A DNA stretch of 64,000 bases from Phytohabitans aurantiacus (lineage in GTDB: Bacteria > Actinomycetota > Actinomycetes > Mycobacteriales > Micromonosporaceae): NCBI RefSeq assembly GCF_027923225.1, contig NZ_BSDI01000024.1:1-64000 (forward strand), written 5' to 3'. The position numbers were made by a program, and so were the translations under genes. Under the pieces are notes generated by a model. The model did not search any database. It was not told where the DNA came from and was given only the letters and a program-made list of their open reading frames with translations. This document shows positions 52,708 to 61,617 of the stretch, piece by piece; the first letter of the stretch is position 1; each line of letters begins with the position of its first letter.

Positions 52708-54294
52708 GTGGCCTGGGACGAGTACGCCGATGTGGTGGTGGTCGGCTTCGGTGCCGCCGGAGCCTGCGCCGCCATCGAGGCGGCCGAGGCCGGCGCGACC
52801 GTGGTGGCGCTCGACCGCTTCGGCGGCGGCGGCTCGACCGCGCTCTCCGGCGGCGTCGTGTACGCCGGCGGCGGCACCGCCCAGCAGCGCGCGGCCGGCA
52901 TCGAGGACAACTCGGAGGCGATGTTCGCGTACCTGAGCCACGAGGTGGGCGACGCCGTCTCGCCGGAGACGCTGCGGCGGTTCTGCGAGGGCAGCGTGAG
53001 CATGCTGGCGTGGCTGGAGGAGCGCGGCGTCCCGTTCGAGGCCAGCCTCTGCCCGCACAAGACGTCGTATCCCGATAACAGGTTCTACCTGTATTACTCC
53101 GGGAGTGAGCTGTCGTTCCCCGCGCCCGCGCCGCGCGGCCACCGCGCCGTCGGCAAGGGCACGTCGGGCGCGGTGCTGCACGCCCGGCTGGCCGCCGCCG
53201 CGCGGGAGCGGCGGGTCCGGGTACGCACCCGGACGACCGCGCACCGGCTGGTCACCGGCGACGGCGGCCGGGTCGTCGGCGTCGAGGCCACCACGCTGAG
53301 CGGTGCGCCCGGCTGGGTACGGTTCGCGCACGGTGTGCTGCACCGCTGGTCCGTCAAGCCGGGGCTCTACCTCCCCGCGCTCGGGCGCGCGCTGCACCGG
53401 CCGGTCACCTGGCTGGAGCGCCGCTTCGGCCGTCCACTGCGGATCGCCGCCCGGCGCGGCGTCGTGCTGTCGGCCGGCGGCTTCGTCCACAACCGACGGA
53501 TGGTCGCCGAGCACGCGCCCGAGTACCGGGGCGGCCTGCGCCTCGGTACCCCCGCCGACGACGGCAGCGGCATCCGGCTCGGCACGGAGGTGGGCGCCGG
53601 CACCGGACACCTCGACCGGGTGTCGCTGTGGCGCTTCATCACCCCGCCCGCCGCGCTCGTGCGCGGGGTCCTCGTCGACCGGGCCGGGCAGCGGGTGTGC
53701 GACGAGTCCCGGTACGGCGCCGCGATCGGCGACGCCGTGCTGCGGTGCGACGAGCGCAGGGCGTGGCTGCTGGTCGACGCCGGCACGCTCGCGGAGGCCC
53801 GCCGGCAGGTACGCGAGCAGACGCTGTGGTTCCAGTGGCTGCAGGCGCGGTGGTTGCTGACCGTCGACCGGGTCAGCGGGCCGACCCTGGCGGCGGTCGC
53901 GGCGAAGGCCGGCGTCGAACCGGGCGGGCTCGCGGCGACCATCAAGGCGTACAACGCGGCCGCCGAGGCCGGCGAGCCAGACCCGGCCGGCAAGCCCGCC
54001 GACCACGTCCGGCCGCTCGGGCAAGCGCCCTACTCACTGATCGACTGCTCGGTCAGGCCGCGGCTGGGCCAGCCCGCGCCGATGCTCACCCTGGGTGGGT
54101 TGCTGGTCGACGAGCGGACCGGTCTGGTACGCCGGCCCGGCGGCGACACCATCCCCGGCCTGTACGCCGCCGGCCGCTCCGCCGTGGGTGTCTGCTCGAA
54201 CTCGTACGTCAGCGGCCTGTCGCTGGCCGACTGCGTGTTCTCCGGCCGGCGCGCTGGCCGGCACGCCGGCTCTGAAGAGGGGGTACCGTGCTGA
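52708..54294 (+). CDS. 3-ketosteroid Delta4-(5alpha)-dehydrogenase-like flavoprotein
   Basis: 528 aa member of the KstD superfamily. FAD site VVVVGFGAAGACAAIEAAEAGA and GGGGSTALSGG. The C-terminal SNSYVSGLSLADCVFSGRRAG holds a Tyr-x-Ser arrangement that resembles the Tyr466/Ser468 pair of Rhodococcus Delta4-(5alpha)-KSTD, rather than the YxGxG of Delta1-KSTD. A role in oxidising 5alpha-reduced 3-ketosteroids is therefore likely but not certain. GTG 52708 has AGGAGG five bases upstream. It overlaps hsaE by seven bases and heads the hsaE-hsaG-hsaF operon under KstR box 4. Confidence 0.75.
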   Translation: MAWDEYADVVVVGFGAAGACAAIEAAEAGATVVALDRFGGGGSTALSGGVVYAGGGTAQQRAAGIEDNSEAMFAYLSHEVGDAVSPETLRRFCEGSVSMLAWLEERGVPFEASLCPHKTSYPDNRFYLYYSGSELSFPAPAPRGHRAVGKGTSGAVLHARLAAAARERRVRVRTRTTAHRLVTGDGGRVVGVEATTLSGAPGWVRFAHGVLHRWSVKPGLYLPALGRALHRPVTWLERRFGRPLRIAARRGVVLSAGGFVHNRRMVAEHAPEYRGGLRLGTPADDGSGIRLGTEVGAGTGHLDRVSLWRFITPPAALVRGVLVDRAGQRVCDESRYGAAIGDAVLRCDERRAWLLVDAGTLAEARRQVREQTLWFQWLQARWLLTVDRVSGPTLAAVAAKAGVEPGGLAATIKAYNAAAEAGEPDPAGKPADHVRPLGQAPYSLIDCSVRPRLGQPAPMLTLGGLLVDERTGLVRRPGGDTIPGLYAAGRSAVGVCSNSYVSGLSLADCVFSGRRAGRHAGSEEGVPC

Positions 54295-55070
54295 GTGAGC
54301 TGGAACTGTCCACACTGGCCGACCGGCTGCGAGACGCCGAGCGCGACCGGGCGCCGATCCCGCCGCTCGTCGAGTCGCACCCGAAGCTGGAAGCGGCCGA
54401 CGCGTACGAGATCCAGCTCCACAACATCCGGCGGCGCACCGCGAGCGTGGTGGGCCACAAGGTGGGGCTGTCGTCGCGGGCGATGCAGGAGATGATGGGC
54501 GTCGACGAGCCCGACTACGGCCACCTGCTGGCCGACATGGGCCTGTCCGAGACCGTTCCGGTCGACGCGACCCGGTACTGCTATCCCCGCGTGGAGATCG
54601 AGGTCGCGTTCCTGCTCGGCGCCGACCTGCCCGGCGAGGACTGCACCGAAGACGACGTGGTGGCCGCCACCGAGGCGTACGCCCCATCGATCGAGCTGAT
54701 CGACAGCCGCATCCTCGACTGGCGGATCAGCCTGGCCGACACCATCGCCGACAACGCGTCGTCGGCGGGGTTCGTGGTCGGTGCCGCCCGGGTGCCACCG
54801 TCCGAGGTGGACATCCGCCGCATCGACGCCGTGCTGTACCGGGGCACCGAGGTCGTCGCGCAGGGCCGCTCCGACGCGGTACTGGGCAACCCGGTGACCG
54901 CCGTGGCCTGGCTCGCGCGCACCGTGGCCCGTTTCGGGGTACGGCTGCGGGCCGGGCACCTGATCCTGCCCGGGGCATGCGCCCGCGCGATCGACGCCCG
55001 CCCGGGCGACGAGTTCCGCGCGTCGTTCACGGGCCTGGGTGACGTCTCGTTGTCGTTCGTGGGAGGGTGA
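54288..55070 (+). CDS. hsaE: 2-hydroxypenta-2,4-dienoate hydratase
   Basis: 260 aa. Fumarylacetoacetase/MhpD-like hydratase; VGHKVGLSSRAMQEMMGV at the substrate loop and YPRVEIEVAFLLG, in which Glu residues ligate the divalent metal, followed by LIDSRILDWRISLADTIADNAS. It hydrates the dienoate fragment produced by HsaD to 4-hydroxy-2-oxo-acid. GTG start with GAGGGGG upstream; coupled to the flanking genes. Confidence 0.9.
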   Translation: MLSELELSTLADRLRDAERDRAPIPPLVESHPKLEAADAYEIQLHNIRRRTASVVGHKVGLSSRAMQEMMGVDEPDYGHLLADMGLSETVPVDATRYCYPRVEIEVAFLLGADLPGEDCTEDDVVAATEAYAPSIELIDSRILDWRISLADTIADNASSAGFVVGAARVPPSEVDIRRIDAVLYRGTEVVAQGRSDAVLGNPVTAVAWLARTVARFGVRLRAGHLILPGACARAIDARPGDEFRASFTGLGDVSLSFVGG

Positions 55071-55072
55071 CC

Positions 55073-55978
55073 GTGGCCAAGGCGACCGCCGCCATCGTCG
55101 GGTCGGGCAACATCGGCACCGACCTGCTCTTCAAGCTGCTCCGCTCCGACCTGGTGGAGCCGCGCTGGATGGTCGGCATCGACCCGGCGAGCGCGGGGCT
55201 GCGCCGCGCCGCCGAGCTGGGCCTCGCGACCACAGTGGACGGCGTCGACTGGTTGCTGGCTCAGGACCCGCTGCCCGAACTGGTCTTCGAGGCCACCTCG
55301 GCCGCGGTGCACAGCGCCAACGCGCCCCGGTACGCGGCCGCCGGCATCCGGGCGATCGACCTGACACCCGCGGCCGTCGGCCCGCCCGTGGTGCCGCACG
55401 TCAACCTCGACGCCCACCTCGACGCGCCCAACGTCAACCTCATCACCTGCGGCGGCCAGGCCACCATCCCGATGGTGTACGCCGTCTCCCGGGTCACCCC
55501 GGTCAGCTACGCCGAGATCGTGGCGACCGTGGCGTCGAAGTCCGCGGGGCCGGGTACCCGGGCCAACATCGACGAGTTCACCCGCACCACGAGCCGCGGG
55601 CTGGAGGTGATCGGCGGCGCCGCCCGGGGCAAGGCCATCATCGTGCTCAACCCGGCCGACCCGCCGATGGTCATGCGCGACACCATCTTCTGCGCCGTCG
55701 ACCCGGGCGCCGACACCGCCGCGGTGGCCGCCTCCGTCAAGGCGATGGCCGCCGACGTGGCCCGCTACGTGCCCGGGTACCGGCTGCTCAACGAGCCGCA
55801 GTTCGACGCGCACGGTCCACACACGAGGGTCGCCATCTTCGTGGAGATCGCCGGTGCCGGCGACTTCCTGCCCGCGTACGCCGGCAACCTCGACATCATG
55901 ACCGCCGCCGCCACCCGCGTCGGCGAAGAACTGGCCCGATCCCTTGGGGAGTCTCATGCTGCCGCGCCGCTTCTCTGA
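55073..55978 (+). CDS. hsaG: Acylating aldehyde dehydrogenase
   Basis: 301 aa. NAD-binding VGSGNIGTDLLFKLLRS and the catalytic thiol in NLITCGGQATIPMVYAV (Cys about 128). It converts propanal or acetaldehyde released by HsaF into the acyl-CoA, with channelling between the two. GTG 55073 is preferred over GTG 55067 because GGGAGG lies five bases upstream. It overlaps the hsaF start by 23 bp. Confidence 0.9.
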   Translation: MAKATAAIVGSGNIGTDLLFKLLRSDLVEPRWMVGIDPASAGLRRAAELGLATTVDGVDWLLAQDPLPELVFEATSAAVHSANAPRYAAAGIRAIDLTPAAVGPPVVPHVNLDAHLDAPNVNLITCGGQATIPMVYAVSRVTPVSYAEIVATVASKSAGPGTRANIDEFTRTTSRGLEVIGGAARGKAIIVLNPADPPMVMRDTIFCAVDPGADTAAVAASVKAMAADVARYVPGYRLLNEPQFDAHGPHTRVAIFVEIAGAGDFLPAYAGNLDIMTAAATRVGEELARSLGESHAAAPLL

Positions 55979-56999
55979 CGCTCTCGACCTGCGCATCACC
56001 GACTCGTCCCTGCGCGACGGCTCGCACGCCAAGCGGCACCAGTTCACCGCCGCCGAGGTGGCCGCCGTCGTCGGCGCCCTCGACGCCGCGGGCGTACCGG
56101 TCATCGAGGTGACCCATGGCGACGGGCTCGGCGGCTCCTCGTTCACGTACGGCTTCAGCCGCACGCCCGAACAGGAGCTGATCTCGGTAGCGGTCGAGAC
56201 CGCGCGGCACGCCAAGATCGCGTTCCTCATGCTGCCCGGCGTCGGCGTCAAGGACGACATCCTCGCGTCCGCCGGCAACGGCGCCACCGTGTGCCGCATC
56301 GCCACCCACTGCACCGAGGCCGACATCGCCGCCCAGCACTTCGGGCTCGCCCGCGACCGTGGCCTGGAGACCGTGGGCTTCCTGATGATGGCGCACTCGG
56401 TGTCTCCCGAAGACCTCGCCAAGCAGGCCCGCATAATGGCCGACGCCGGCTGCCAGTGCGTGTACGTCGTCGACTCCGCCGGCGCGCTGGTGCTCGACCA
56501 GGTCAGCGACCGGGTCGCCGCCCTCGTCGCGGAGCTCGGCGACGACGCGCAGGTCGGCTTCCACGGCCATGAGAACCTCGGCCTCGGCGTGGCGAACTCG
56601 GTCCTGGCCGCCCGCGCCGGAGCCACCCAGATCGACGGCAGCACCCGCCGGTTCGGCGCGGGTGCCGGCAACACGCCGGTCGAGGCGTTCGTGGGGGTGT
56701 GCGACAAGCTCGGCATCACCACCGGCATCGACTTCTTCGCGATCGTCGACGCGGCGGAAGACGTGGTGCGGCCGGCGATGCCCGAGGAGTGCCGGCTCGA
56801 CCGGCTGGCGCTGGTGATGGGGTACGCCGGCGTGTACTCGAGTTTCCTCAAGCACGCGTACACCTTGGCCGAACGCTACGGCGTCTCCGGCGCCGAGATC
56901 CTGGTCGAGGCCGGCGCCCGCCGACTGGTCGGCGGCCAGGAGGACCAGCTGATCGACATCGCGTTGACCCTCGCGGCGCGCGGAGCGGGTCAGGAGTAG
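55956..56999 (+). CDS. hsaF: 4-hydroxy-2-oxo-acid aldolase
   Basis: 347 aa class II aldolase (DmpG type). Metal/catalytic DSSLRDGSHAKRHQF at the start, VDSAGALVLD and GFHGHENLGLGVANS with the metal His residues; the C-terminal ~70 residues are the DmpG communication domain. It splits 4-hydroxy-2-oxohexanoate-type acids into pyruvate and an aldehyde that passes to HsaG. ATG 55956 lies six bases after GGGGAG. Order E-G-F is the reverse of the mycobacterial F-G-E gene order. Confidence 0.92.
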   Translation: MLPRRFSDALDLRITDSSLRDGSHAKRHQFTAAEVAAVVGALDAAGVPVIEVTHGDGLGGSSFTYGFSRTPEQELISVAVETARHAKIAFLMLPGVGVKDDILASAGNGATVCRIATHCTEADIAAQHFGLARDRGLETVGFLMMAHSVSPEDLAKQARIMADAGCQCVYVVDSAGALVLDQVSDRVAALVAELGDDAQVGFHGHENLGLGVANSVLAARAGATQIDGSTRRFGAGAGNTPVEAFVGVCDKLGITTGIDFFAIVDAAEDVVRPAMPEECRLDRLALVMGYAGVYSSFLKHAYTLAERYGVSGAEILVEAGARRLVGGQEDQLIDIALTLAARGAGQE

Positions 57000-58048
57000 G
57001 TGACGCGGACCGTCGCGGTCCGCGGTATCGCCTGGCAGGCGAGGGTGTACCCCTCGGCGAAGTCCTCGTCTTCGAGGATCTCGTTGTGCACCAGCTCGAC
57101 CTCGCCCTCCAGCAACCGGCACGCGCAGGCGCCGCAGGTGCCCTGCCGGCACGAGTAGGGCGGGTTGAGCCCGGCCGAGATGAGCAGGTCGAGCAGGCGC
57201 GTGCCGGCCGGCCACGGCAGGTGGTGGACCTGCCCGTCGAGGTGCACCTCCGCGGTCGCCGCCGTGGCACCGTTCAAAGCGGGTACCCCCAGCCCGGGGT
57301 CGACGGCGGGCGGGGGACTCGCGTCGTCGATCGCGGCGGGTGCCAGGGCGGAGTGGAACCGTTCGATGTGGACTCTCTGCTCCGGCACGCCGAGCTGGCC
57401 CAGCGCCTTGCACGCCACAGCGACGAACGGCTCGGGCCCGCACACGTACGCGTCCCGGTCGGCGTAGGGCGCCAGCAGTGGCGCGAGCGACGCCGGATCG
57501 GGTGGCCCCTGCGCGCTGTCGAGCCAGTGCGCGACCCGCAGCCGCGACGGGTGCCGCTCCGAAAGTGTCCGCAGCTCGGCCGCGAAGATGACCGAGGCGG
57601 TATCCCGGTTGGCGTACAGGAGGGAGAGGTGGCCGGAACCCCGCGCCAGCGCCGACTTGATGATCGACATGACCGGTGTGATGCCGCTGCCGCCGGCGAG
57701 CAGCAACAGGTCGCGGTCGAGCGAGCCGGGCGTGAAGGCACCGGACGGCGGCAACAGCTCCAGCACGGCGCCCACCTTGACGTGGTCGCAGATCCAGTTC
57801 GAGGCGCGCCCGTCGGGCACCCGCTTCACCGTGATCTTCAGGTGGTCGTCGGTGTGCGGGGAGCTGGACAGCGAGTAGCAGCGCGCCACCGCGCCCCCGG
57901 CCGCGCCGGGCACCCGGATCGTCAGGTACTGCCCCGGCCGGTACGCGAACTCGGCGGCCAGTTCCGGTGGCACGGCCAGCACGAGCGAGTACGCGTCGGG
58001 CGTCTCCTCGATGAGGTCGGCGACCCGCAGCCGGCGGTACCGGATCAT
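56990..58048 (-). CDS. kshB: Ketosteroid 9alpha-hydroxylase reductase
   Basis: 352 aa. FNR-type FAD domain (RCYSLSSSPHTDD, flavin-binding), NAD domain (GGSGITPVMSII and YVCGPEPF) and a C-terminal plant-type 2Fe-2S ferredoxin with PYSCRQGTCGACACRLLEG and a final Cys in LACQA. It passes electrons from NADH to KshA. The last 100 residues are the ferredoxin, the arrangement of mycobacterial KshB. ATG 58048 overlaps the stop of the 86-aa gene (ATGA); it ends 10 bp inside convergent hsaF. Confidence 0.92.
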   Translation of the reverse strand: MIRYRRLRVADLIEETPDAYSLVLAVPPELAAEFAYRPGQYLTIRVPGAAGGAVARCYSLSSSPHTDDHLKITVKRVPDGRASNWICDHVKVGAVLELLPPSGAFTPGSLDRDLLLLAGGSGITPVMSIIKSALARGSGHLSLLYANRDTASVIFAAELRTLSERHPSRLRVAHWLDSAQGPPDPASLAPLLAPYADRDAYVCGPEPFVAVACKALGQLGVPEQRVHIERFHSALAPAAIDDASPPPAVDPGLGVPALNGATAATAEVHLDGQVHHLPWPAGTRLLDLLISAGLNPPYSCRQGTCGACACRLLEGEVELVHNEILEDEDFAEGYTLACQAIPRTATVRVTYS

Positions 58049-58305
58049 CCCGCCCTCAACTCGCCGCAGCGGACCGCGCGCTCGATGCTGTCGCGGAGCT
58101 TGACGCACGTGGCGACGAGCGCGTTGGGCTGGCCGTCGGCCGCGCCCGCGGCGGAGGCGGTGAACTCCGCGCACTCCGCCACCGCCGACCGCGTCCACTG
58201 CACGCTGGTCTGCATGGCGCTGGCCTTCTTGACCCGCACCCGGGCTCCACAGTGCTCGCACGCCAGCGGCGCCAGCCCGCCTTCGAGGTAGAAGTCGGCG
58301 GTCAC
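58045..58305 (-). CDS. 86-aa Cys-rich protein between KshA and KshB
   Basis: GTG start overlaps the kshA stop (GTGA) and its stop overlaps the kshB start (ATGA), so it is translated with both. It has Cys16-x2-Cys19 (ACEHCG) followed by basic VRVKKAS, then Cys45, Cys67 and Cys80. No signal or membrane helix is present. The CxxC could bind zinc or act as a redox pair. I do not recognise a family; a role in KshA/KshB assembly or electron transfer is inferred only from its position. Confidence 0.75.
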   Translation of the reverse strand: MTADFYLEGGLAPLACEHCGARVRVKKASAMQTSVQWTRSAVAECAEFTASAAGAADGQPNALVATCVKLRDSIERAVRCGELRAG

Positions 58306-59465
58306 GTCTCGGCCGCCGCGCGCCGTGCCAGGTTGTCGGCCACCTCGACCTCCCACGCCTGTATCGCCCGCGTCGTGTCCACTTCGAACTCGTACCGGGC
58401 GACCATGTCGTCGGTGACGTCCTCGACGTCCACATAGAACTGTTCGTACCAGCGCCGGAGCTGGTACACCGGACCGTCCTCGGCGCACAGCAGCGGGTTG
58501 TCGATGCGGCTCTTGTGCTTCCAGATCTCCACGTCCTGCAGGAACCCGACGCCCACGCTCTTGCCGAACTTACGGGCCACCTTCTCCGCCTGCTCGGTGG
58601 TGAGGCCGGGCAGCCGCTTGACGATGACGCCCCACTGGAGCACGAACGAGGTCGGCGTGACGGGGTAGTGGCAGTTGATGAGGATCGACTCCACCACGAT
58701 GCCGTGGTAGTTGTGGAAGAGCTTGTCGATCATGTACGAGGGCCCGTAGTACGCGGCCTCCGAGCGCAGCGTGGTCTCGGAGTCGCCGGCGTAGTTGGAG
58801 CCGTTCGTGACGTCGGGCCGGCCCCGGGTCTCCAGGTACTGCGCCGCCACGTGCCCCTCCATGACGTTCTTGAAGTACGTCGGGAAGGCGAAGTGGATGT
58901 AGAAGAAGTGCGCCATGTCGACGACGTTGTCGATGACCTCGCGGCAGTTCGCGCCGTCGATGCGCACCGAGTCCCACGTCCACTGGCTCCACTCGTCGGA
59001 GAACGCGCCCTCGATGCGGGGGATCGTGACGTCTTCCGGCGGCTTGCCGCCCTGCGGGTCGTTCCAGACGAAGAGCTGCTGGTTCTCCTCCAGCGTCGGC
59101 CACGACCGGGTGCGCGCCCGCGGCGGCACGCGGTGGGCGTACGGCACTCCCGCGCACCTGCCGTCGCCGCCCCACCGCCAGTCGTGGAAGGGGCAGGCGA
59201 TCGCGTCACCCTTCACGGTGCCCATGGTGAGGTCGCCGCCCATGTGCCGGCAGTACGCGTCGAGCACGTGCAGCTTGCCCGCTGAGTCGGCGAACACGAC
59301 CAGCTTGGTGCCGAACGCCTCGATGGCGTGCGGGGCGCCGTCGCGGAAGGTGTCGGCGAGCCCGAGGCAGTGCCAACCCCGCGCGAACCGCTTCGGCGGC
59401 TCGCCGGCGTCGATGGACCGTACGGCGTCCCCGTCGTTCATCAGCCCCTCCACATGCCCGTTCAT
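58302..59465 (-). CDS. kshA: Ketosteroid 9alpha-hydroxylase oxygenase
   Basis: 387 aa Rieske oxygenase. The Rieske cluster is CRHMGGDLTMGTVKGDAIACPFHDW (CxH-x16-CxxH), and the mononuclear iron motif VIDNVVDMAHFFYIHF supplies Asp-x2-His-x4-His with a later Asp in LQDVEIW. It hydroxylates C9 of 1,4-androstadienedione-type steroids, which opens ring B in combination with KstD. The ATG is 5 bp from KstR box 5; a TATAAC on the minus strand suggests a short leader. Forms the kshA-86aa-kshB operon. Confidence 0.95.
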   Translation of the reverse strand: MNGHVEGLMNDGDAVRSIDAGEPPKRFARGWHCLGLADTFRDGAPHAIEAFGTKLVVFADSAGKLHVLDAYCRHMGGDLTMGTVKGDAIACPFHDWRWGGDGRCAGVPYAHRVPPRARTRSWPTLEENQQLFVWNDPQGGKPPEDVTIPRIEGAFSDEWSQWTWDSVRIDGANCREVIDNVVDMAHFFYIHFAFPTYFKNVMEGHVAAQYLETRGRPDVTNGSNYAGDSETTLRSEAAYYGPSYMIDKLFHNYHGIVVESILINCHYPVTPTSFVLQWGVIVKRLPGLTTEQAEKVARKFGKSVGVGFLQDVEIWKHKSRIDNPLLCAEDGPVYQLRRWYEQFYVDVEDVTDDMVARYEFEVDTTRAIQAWEVEVADNLARRAAAET

Positions 59466-59470
59466 CGATC

Positions 59471-59484
59471 TGAAACACGTTATA
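59471..59484. promoter_or_regulatory. KstR box 5 (TGAAACACGTTATA)
   Basis: Exact motif match, 5 bp upstream of the kshA start, overlapping the TATAAC -10 candidate on the minus strand. Confidence 0.85.
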
Positions 59485-59526
59485 CAGTGCGCTAAACTTC
59501 GCTCGTACGCGGTGGCTCACCAAATC

Positions 59527-59540
59527 TAGAACGTGTTCTA
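59527..59540. promoter_or_regulatory. KstR box 6 (TAGAACGTGTTCTA, perfect palindrome)
   Basis: The only fully palindromic match in the window, 43 bp from box 5. A -10-like TATAGT follows at 59542-59547 and precedes hsaA with a leader of about 30 nt. Confidence 0.88.
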
Positions 59541-59583
59541 CTATAGTGGCTGGCGATCCAGTCAGCCAGCAAGGGGGCAGAAC

Positions 59584-60738
59584 ATGAGCGAAGTCCTCGA
59601 TGGGGTGAAAGATCTCCTTCCCGTGTTGCGCGAGCGCGCGCAGGAAGCCGAAGATCGCCGAGCGCTGCCCGCCGAGACCGTGAAATCCCTGACCGAGATC
59701 GGGTTCTTCCGGCTGCTCCAGCCCGCGCGGTGGGGCGGATACGAGGCCGATCCGGTCACCTTCCTCACCGCGGTGCGGCTGCTGGGCAGCGCCTGCGGCT
59801 CCACCGGCTGGGTCGGCTCGGTCATCGGCGTGCACAACTGGCAGCTCGGGCTCTTTCCCGACCAGGCGCAGCAGGACGTCTGGGGCGACGACCCGAGCAC
59901 CCGCATGTCGTCGTCGTACGCGCCCACCGGCAAGGTCACCGTCGTCGACGGCGGCTACCGGCTCAGCGGGCGGTGGAGCTTCTCGTCCGGCTGCGACCAC
60001 GCCACCTGGGTGCTGCTCGGCGGCATCGCGCCCGGCGACCCGGCCGACTTCCGCACGTTCCTGGTGCCCCGCTCCGACTACACCATCGACGACGTGTGGA
60101 ACACGGTCGGCCTGCGCGGCACCGGCAGCAACGACATCGTCATCGAAGACGCGTTCGTGCCGGCCCACCGGTCGCTCAGTTTCATGGACACCGCGCGTTG
60201 CAAGTGCCCCGGCCAGGAGCTCAATACCGCGCCGCTGTACCGGATCCCGTACGGCTCGCTGTTCTCGTACGCCATCACCACGCCCGTCATCGGCATGGCC
60301 ACCGGCGCCTACGACGCGCACGTCGACTACCTGCGCGACCGGGTCCGCGCGTCCTACGTCGGGGTCAAGGCCGCGGAGGACCCGCACTCCCAGGTGCGCG
60401 TCGCCGAGGCCGCGGGCGACCTCGACAACGCGTGGCTCGCCCTGGAGAACAACTTCCGCGAGCTGATGGCGCTGGTCACCGCCGGGGAGAAGTTGCCCAT
60501 GCGACTTCGCCTCCGGGTACGCCGGGACCAGGTGCGCGGCACCGCGCAGGCGATCCGTGCCGTCGACCGCCTGTTCGAGAACTCAGGCGGGCGCGCGCTC
60601 GCGATGGGTACGCCGATCCAGCGCTTCTGGCGCGACGCGCACGCCGGCCGGGTACACGCCATCAACGACCCGGAGCGCGCGCTGTCGATGTTCGGTCGGG
60701 GCGAGTTCGGCCTCCAGATCACCGACGCGATGGTGTGA
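59584..60738 (+). CDS. hsaA: 3-HSA monooxygenase, oxygenase component
   Basis: 384 aa flavin-dependent monooxygenase with an acyl-CoA-dehydrogenase fold. Motifs: LTEIGFFRLLQPARWGGYEADP, GSACGSTGWVGSVIGVHNWQLG, FSSGCDHATW, GLRGTGSNDIVIEDAFVP. It hydroxylates 3-hydroxy-9,10-seconandrosta-1,3,5(10)-triene-9,17-dione at C4 using reduced flavin from HsaB. ATG 59584 follows AAGGGGGC. Order hsaA-hsaD-hsaC-hsaB is that of M. tuberculosis. Confidence 0.93.
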   Translation: MSEVLDGVKDLLPVLRERAQEAEDRRALPAETVKSLTEIGFFRLLQPARWGGYEADPVTFLTAVRLLGSACGSTGWVGSVIGVHNWQLGLFPDQAQQDVWGDDPSTRMSSSYAPTGKVTVVDGGYRLSGRWSFSSGCDHATWVLLGGIAPGDPADFRTFLVPRSDYTIDDVWNTVGLRGTGSNDIVIEDAFVPAHRSLSFMDTARCKCPGQELNTAPLYRIPYGSLFSYAITTPVIGMATGAYDAHVDYLRDRVRASYVGVKAAEDPHSQVRVAEAAGDLDNAWLALENNFRELMALVTAGEKLPMRLRLRVRRDQVRGTAQAIRAVDRLFENSGGRALAMGTPIQRFWRDAHAGRVHAINDPERALSMFGRGEFGLQITDAMV

Positions 60739-60741
60739 GCC

Positions 60742-61617
60742 GTGAGTGCGTCTACTGTGGAGCCTACTGTGGACTTCGAGGCGACGAGCCGCACGGCCGC
60801 CGGTGTGCACTACCACGAGGCCGGTCCCGCCGGCGCCGCCACCGTGGTGCTGCTGCACGGCGGCGGGCCCGGCGCCTCGGCGTGGAGCAACTTCGGGCGC
60901 AACGTTCCAGTGCTGGCGCGCCGGTTCCACACGCTCGCCGTCGACCAGCCGGGCTACGGCCGGTCCGAGGCCGGCGACATCACCGACCACTACTTCACGC
61001 ACGCGGCCGACGCGCTCGCGGGCCTGCTCGACGAGCTGGAGCTAGAGCGGGTACACCTCATCGGCAACTCGCTGGGCGGTGGCACCGCGGTGCGCTTCGC
61101 CCTCCGGTACCCGAAAAGGGCCGGCCGTCTCGTGCTGATGGGGCCCGGCGGCCTCAGCCTGAACGTCTTCTCGCCTGATCCGACCGAGGGCGTCCGGCGG
61201 CTGATGGCGTTCGCCGCGCCGCCCGGGCCGACCCGCGAGAAGCTCGCGGCGTTCCTGCGGACGCTGGTGCACGACCCGAGCCTCGTCACCGACGAGCTCG
61301 TGGAGGAGCGGTTCCGGGCGGCCACCGAGCCGGCGGCGCTGCGCGCGATGAAGGCGATGGGCGCGTCCTTCACCGACCCGGCGCGCTACGAGGAGGGGCT
61401 GCTCTGGCGCGAGGCGCACCGGCTGCGCAACGAGGTGCTGCTGATCTGGGGCCGGGAGGACCGGGTCAACCCGCTCGACGGCGCGCTCGTGGCGCTCAAG
61501 CTGATCCGCCGCGCCCGGCTGCACGTCTTCGGTGGCTGCGGCCACTGGGCGCAGCTGGAGCGGTTCGACGAGTTCAACCGGCTGGCCATCGACTTCCTGG
61601 AAGGGGAAGGCACATGA
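60742..61617 (+). CDS. hsaD: Meta-cleavage product hydrolase
   Basis: 291 aa alpha/beta hydrolase. Oxyanion HGGGPGASAWSNF, nucleophile Ser in GNSLGGG, Asp in WGREDRVN and His in GGCGHWAQLE. It cleaves the C-C bond of 4,5-9,10-diseco-3-hydroxy-5,9,17-trioxoandrosta-1(10),2-diene-4-oate to HIP and the dienoate used by HsaE. GTG start, 4 bp after hsaA; stop overlaps hsaC start. Confidence 0.93.
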   Translation: MSASTVEPTVDFEATSRTAAGVHYHEAGPAGAATVVLLHGGGPGASAWSNFGRNVPVLARRFHTLAVDQPGYGRSEAGDITDHYFTHAADALAGLLDELELERVHLIGNSLGGGTAVRFALRYPKRAGRLVLMGPGGLSLNVFSPDPTEGVRRLMAFAAPPGPTREKLAAFLRTLVHDPSLVTDELVEERFRAATEPAALRAMKAMGASFTDPARYEEGLLWREAHRLRNEVLLIWGREDRVNPLDGALVALKLIRRARLHVFGGCGHWAQLERFDEFNRLAIDFLEGEGT

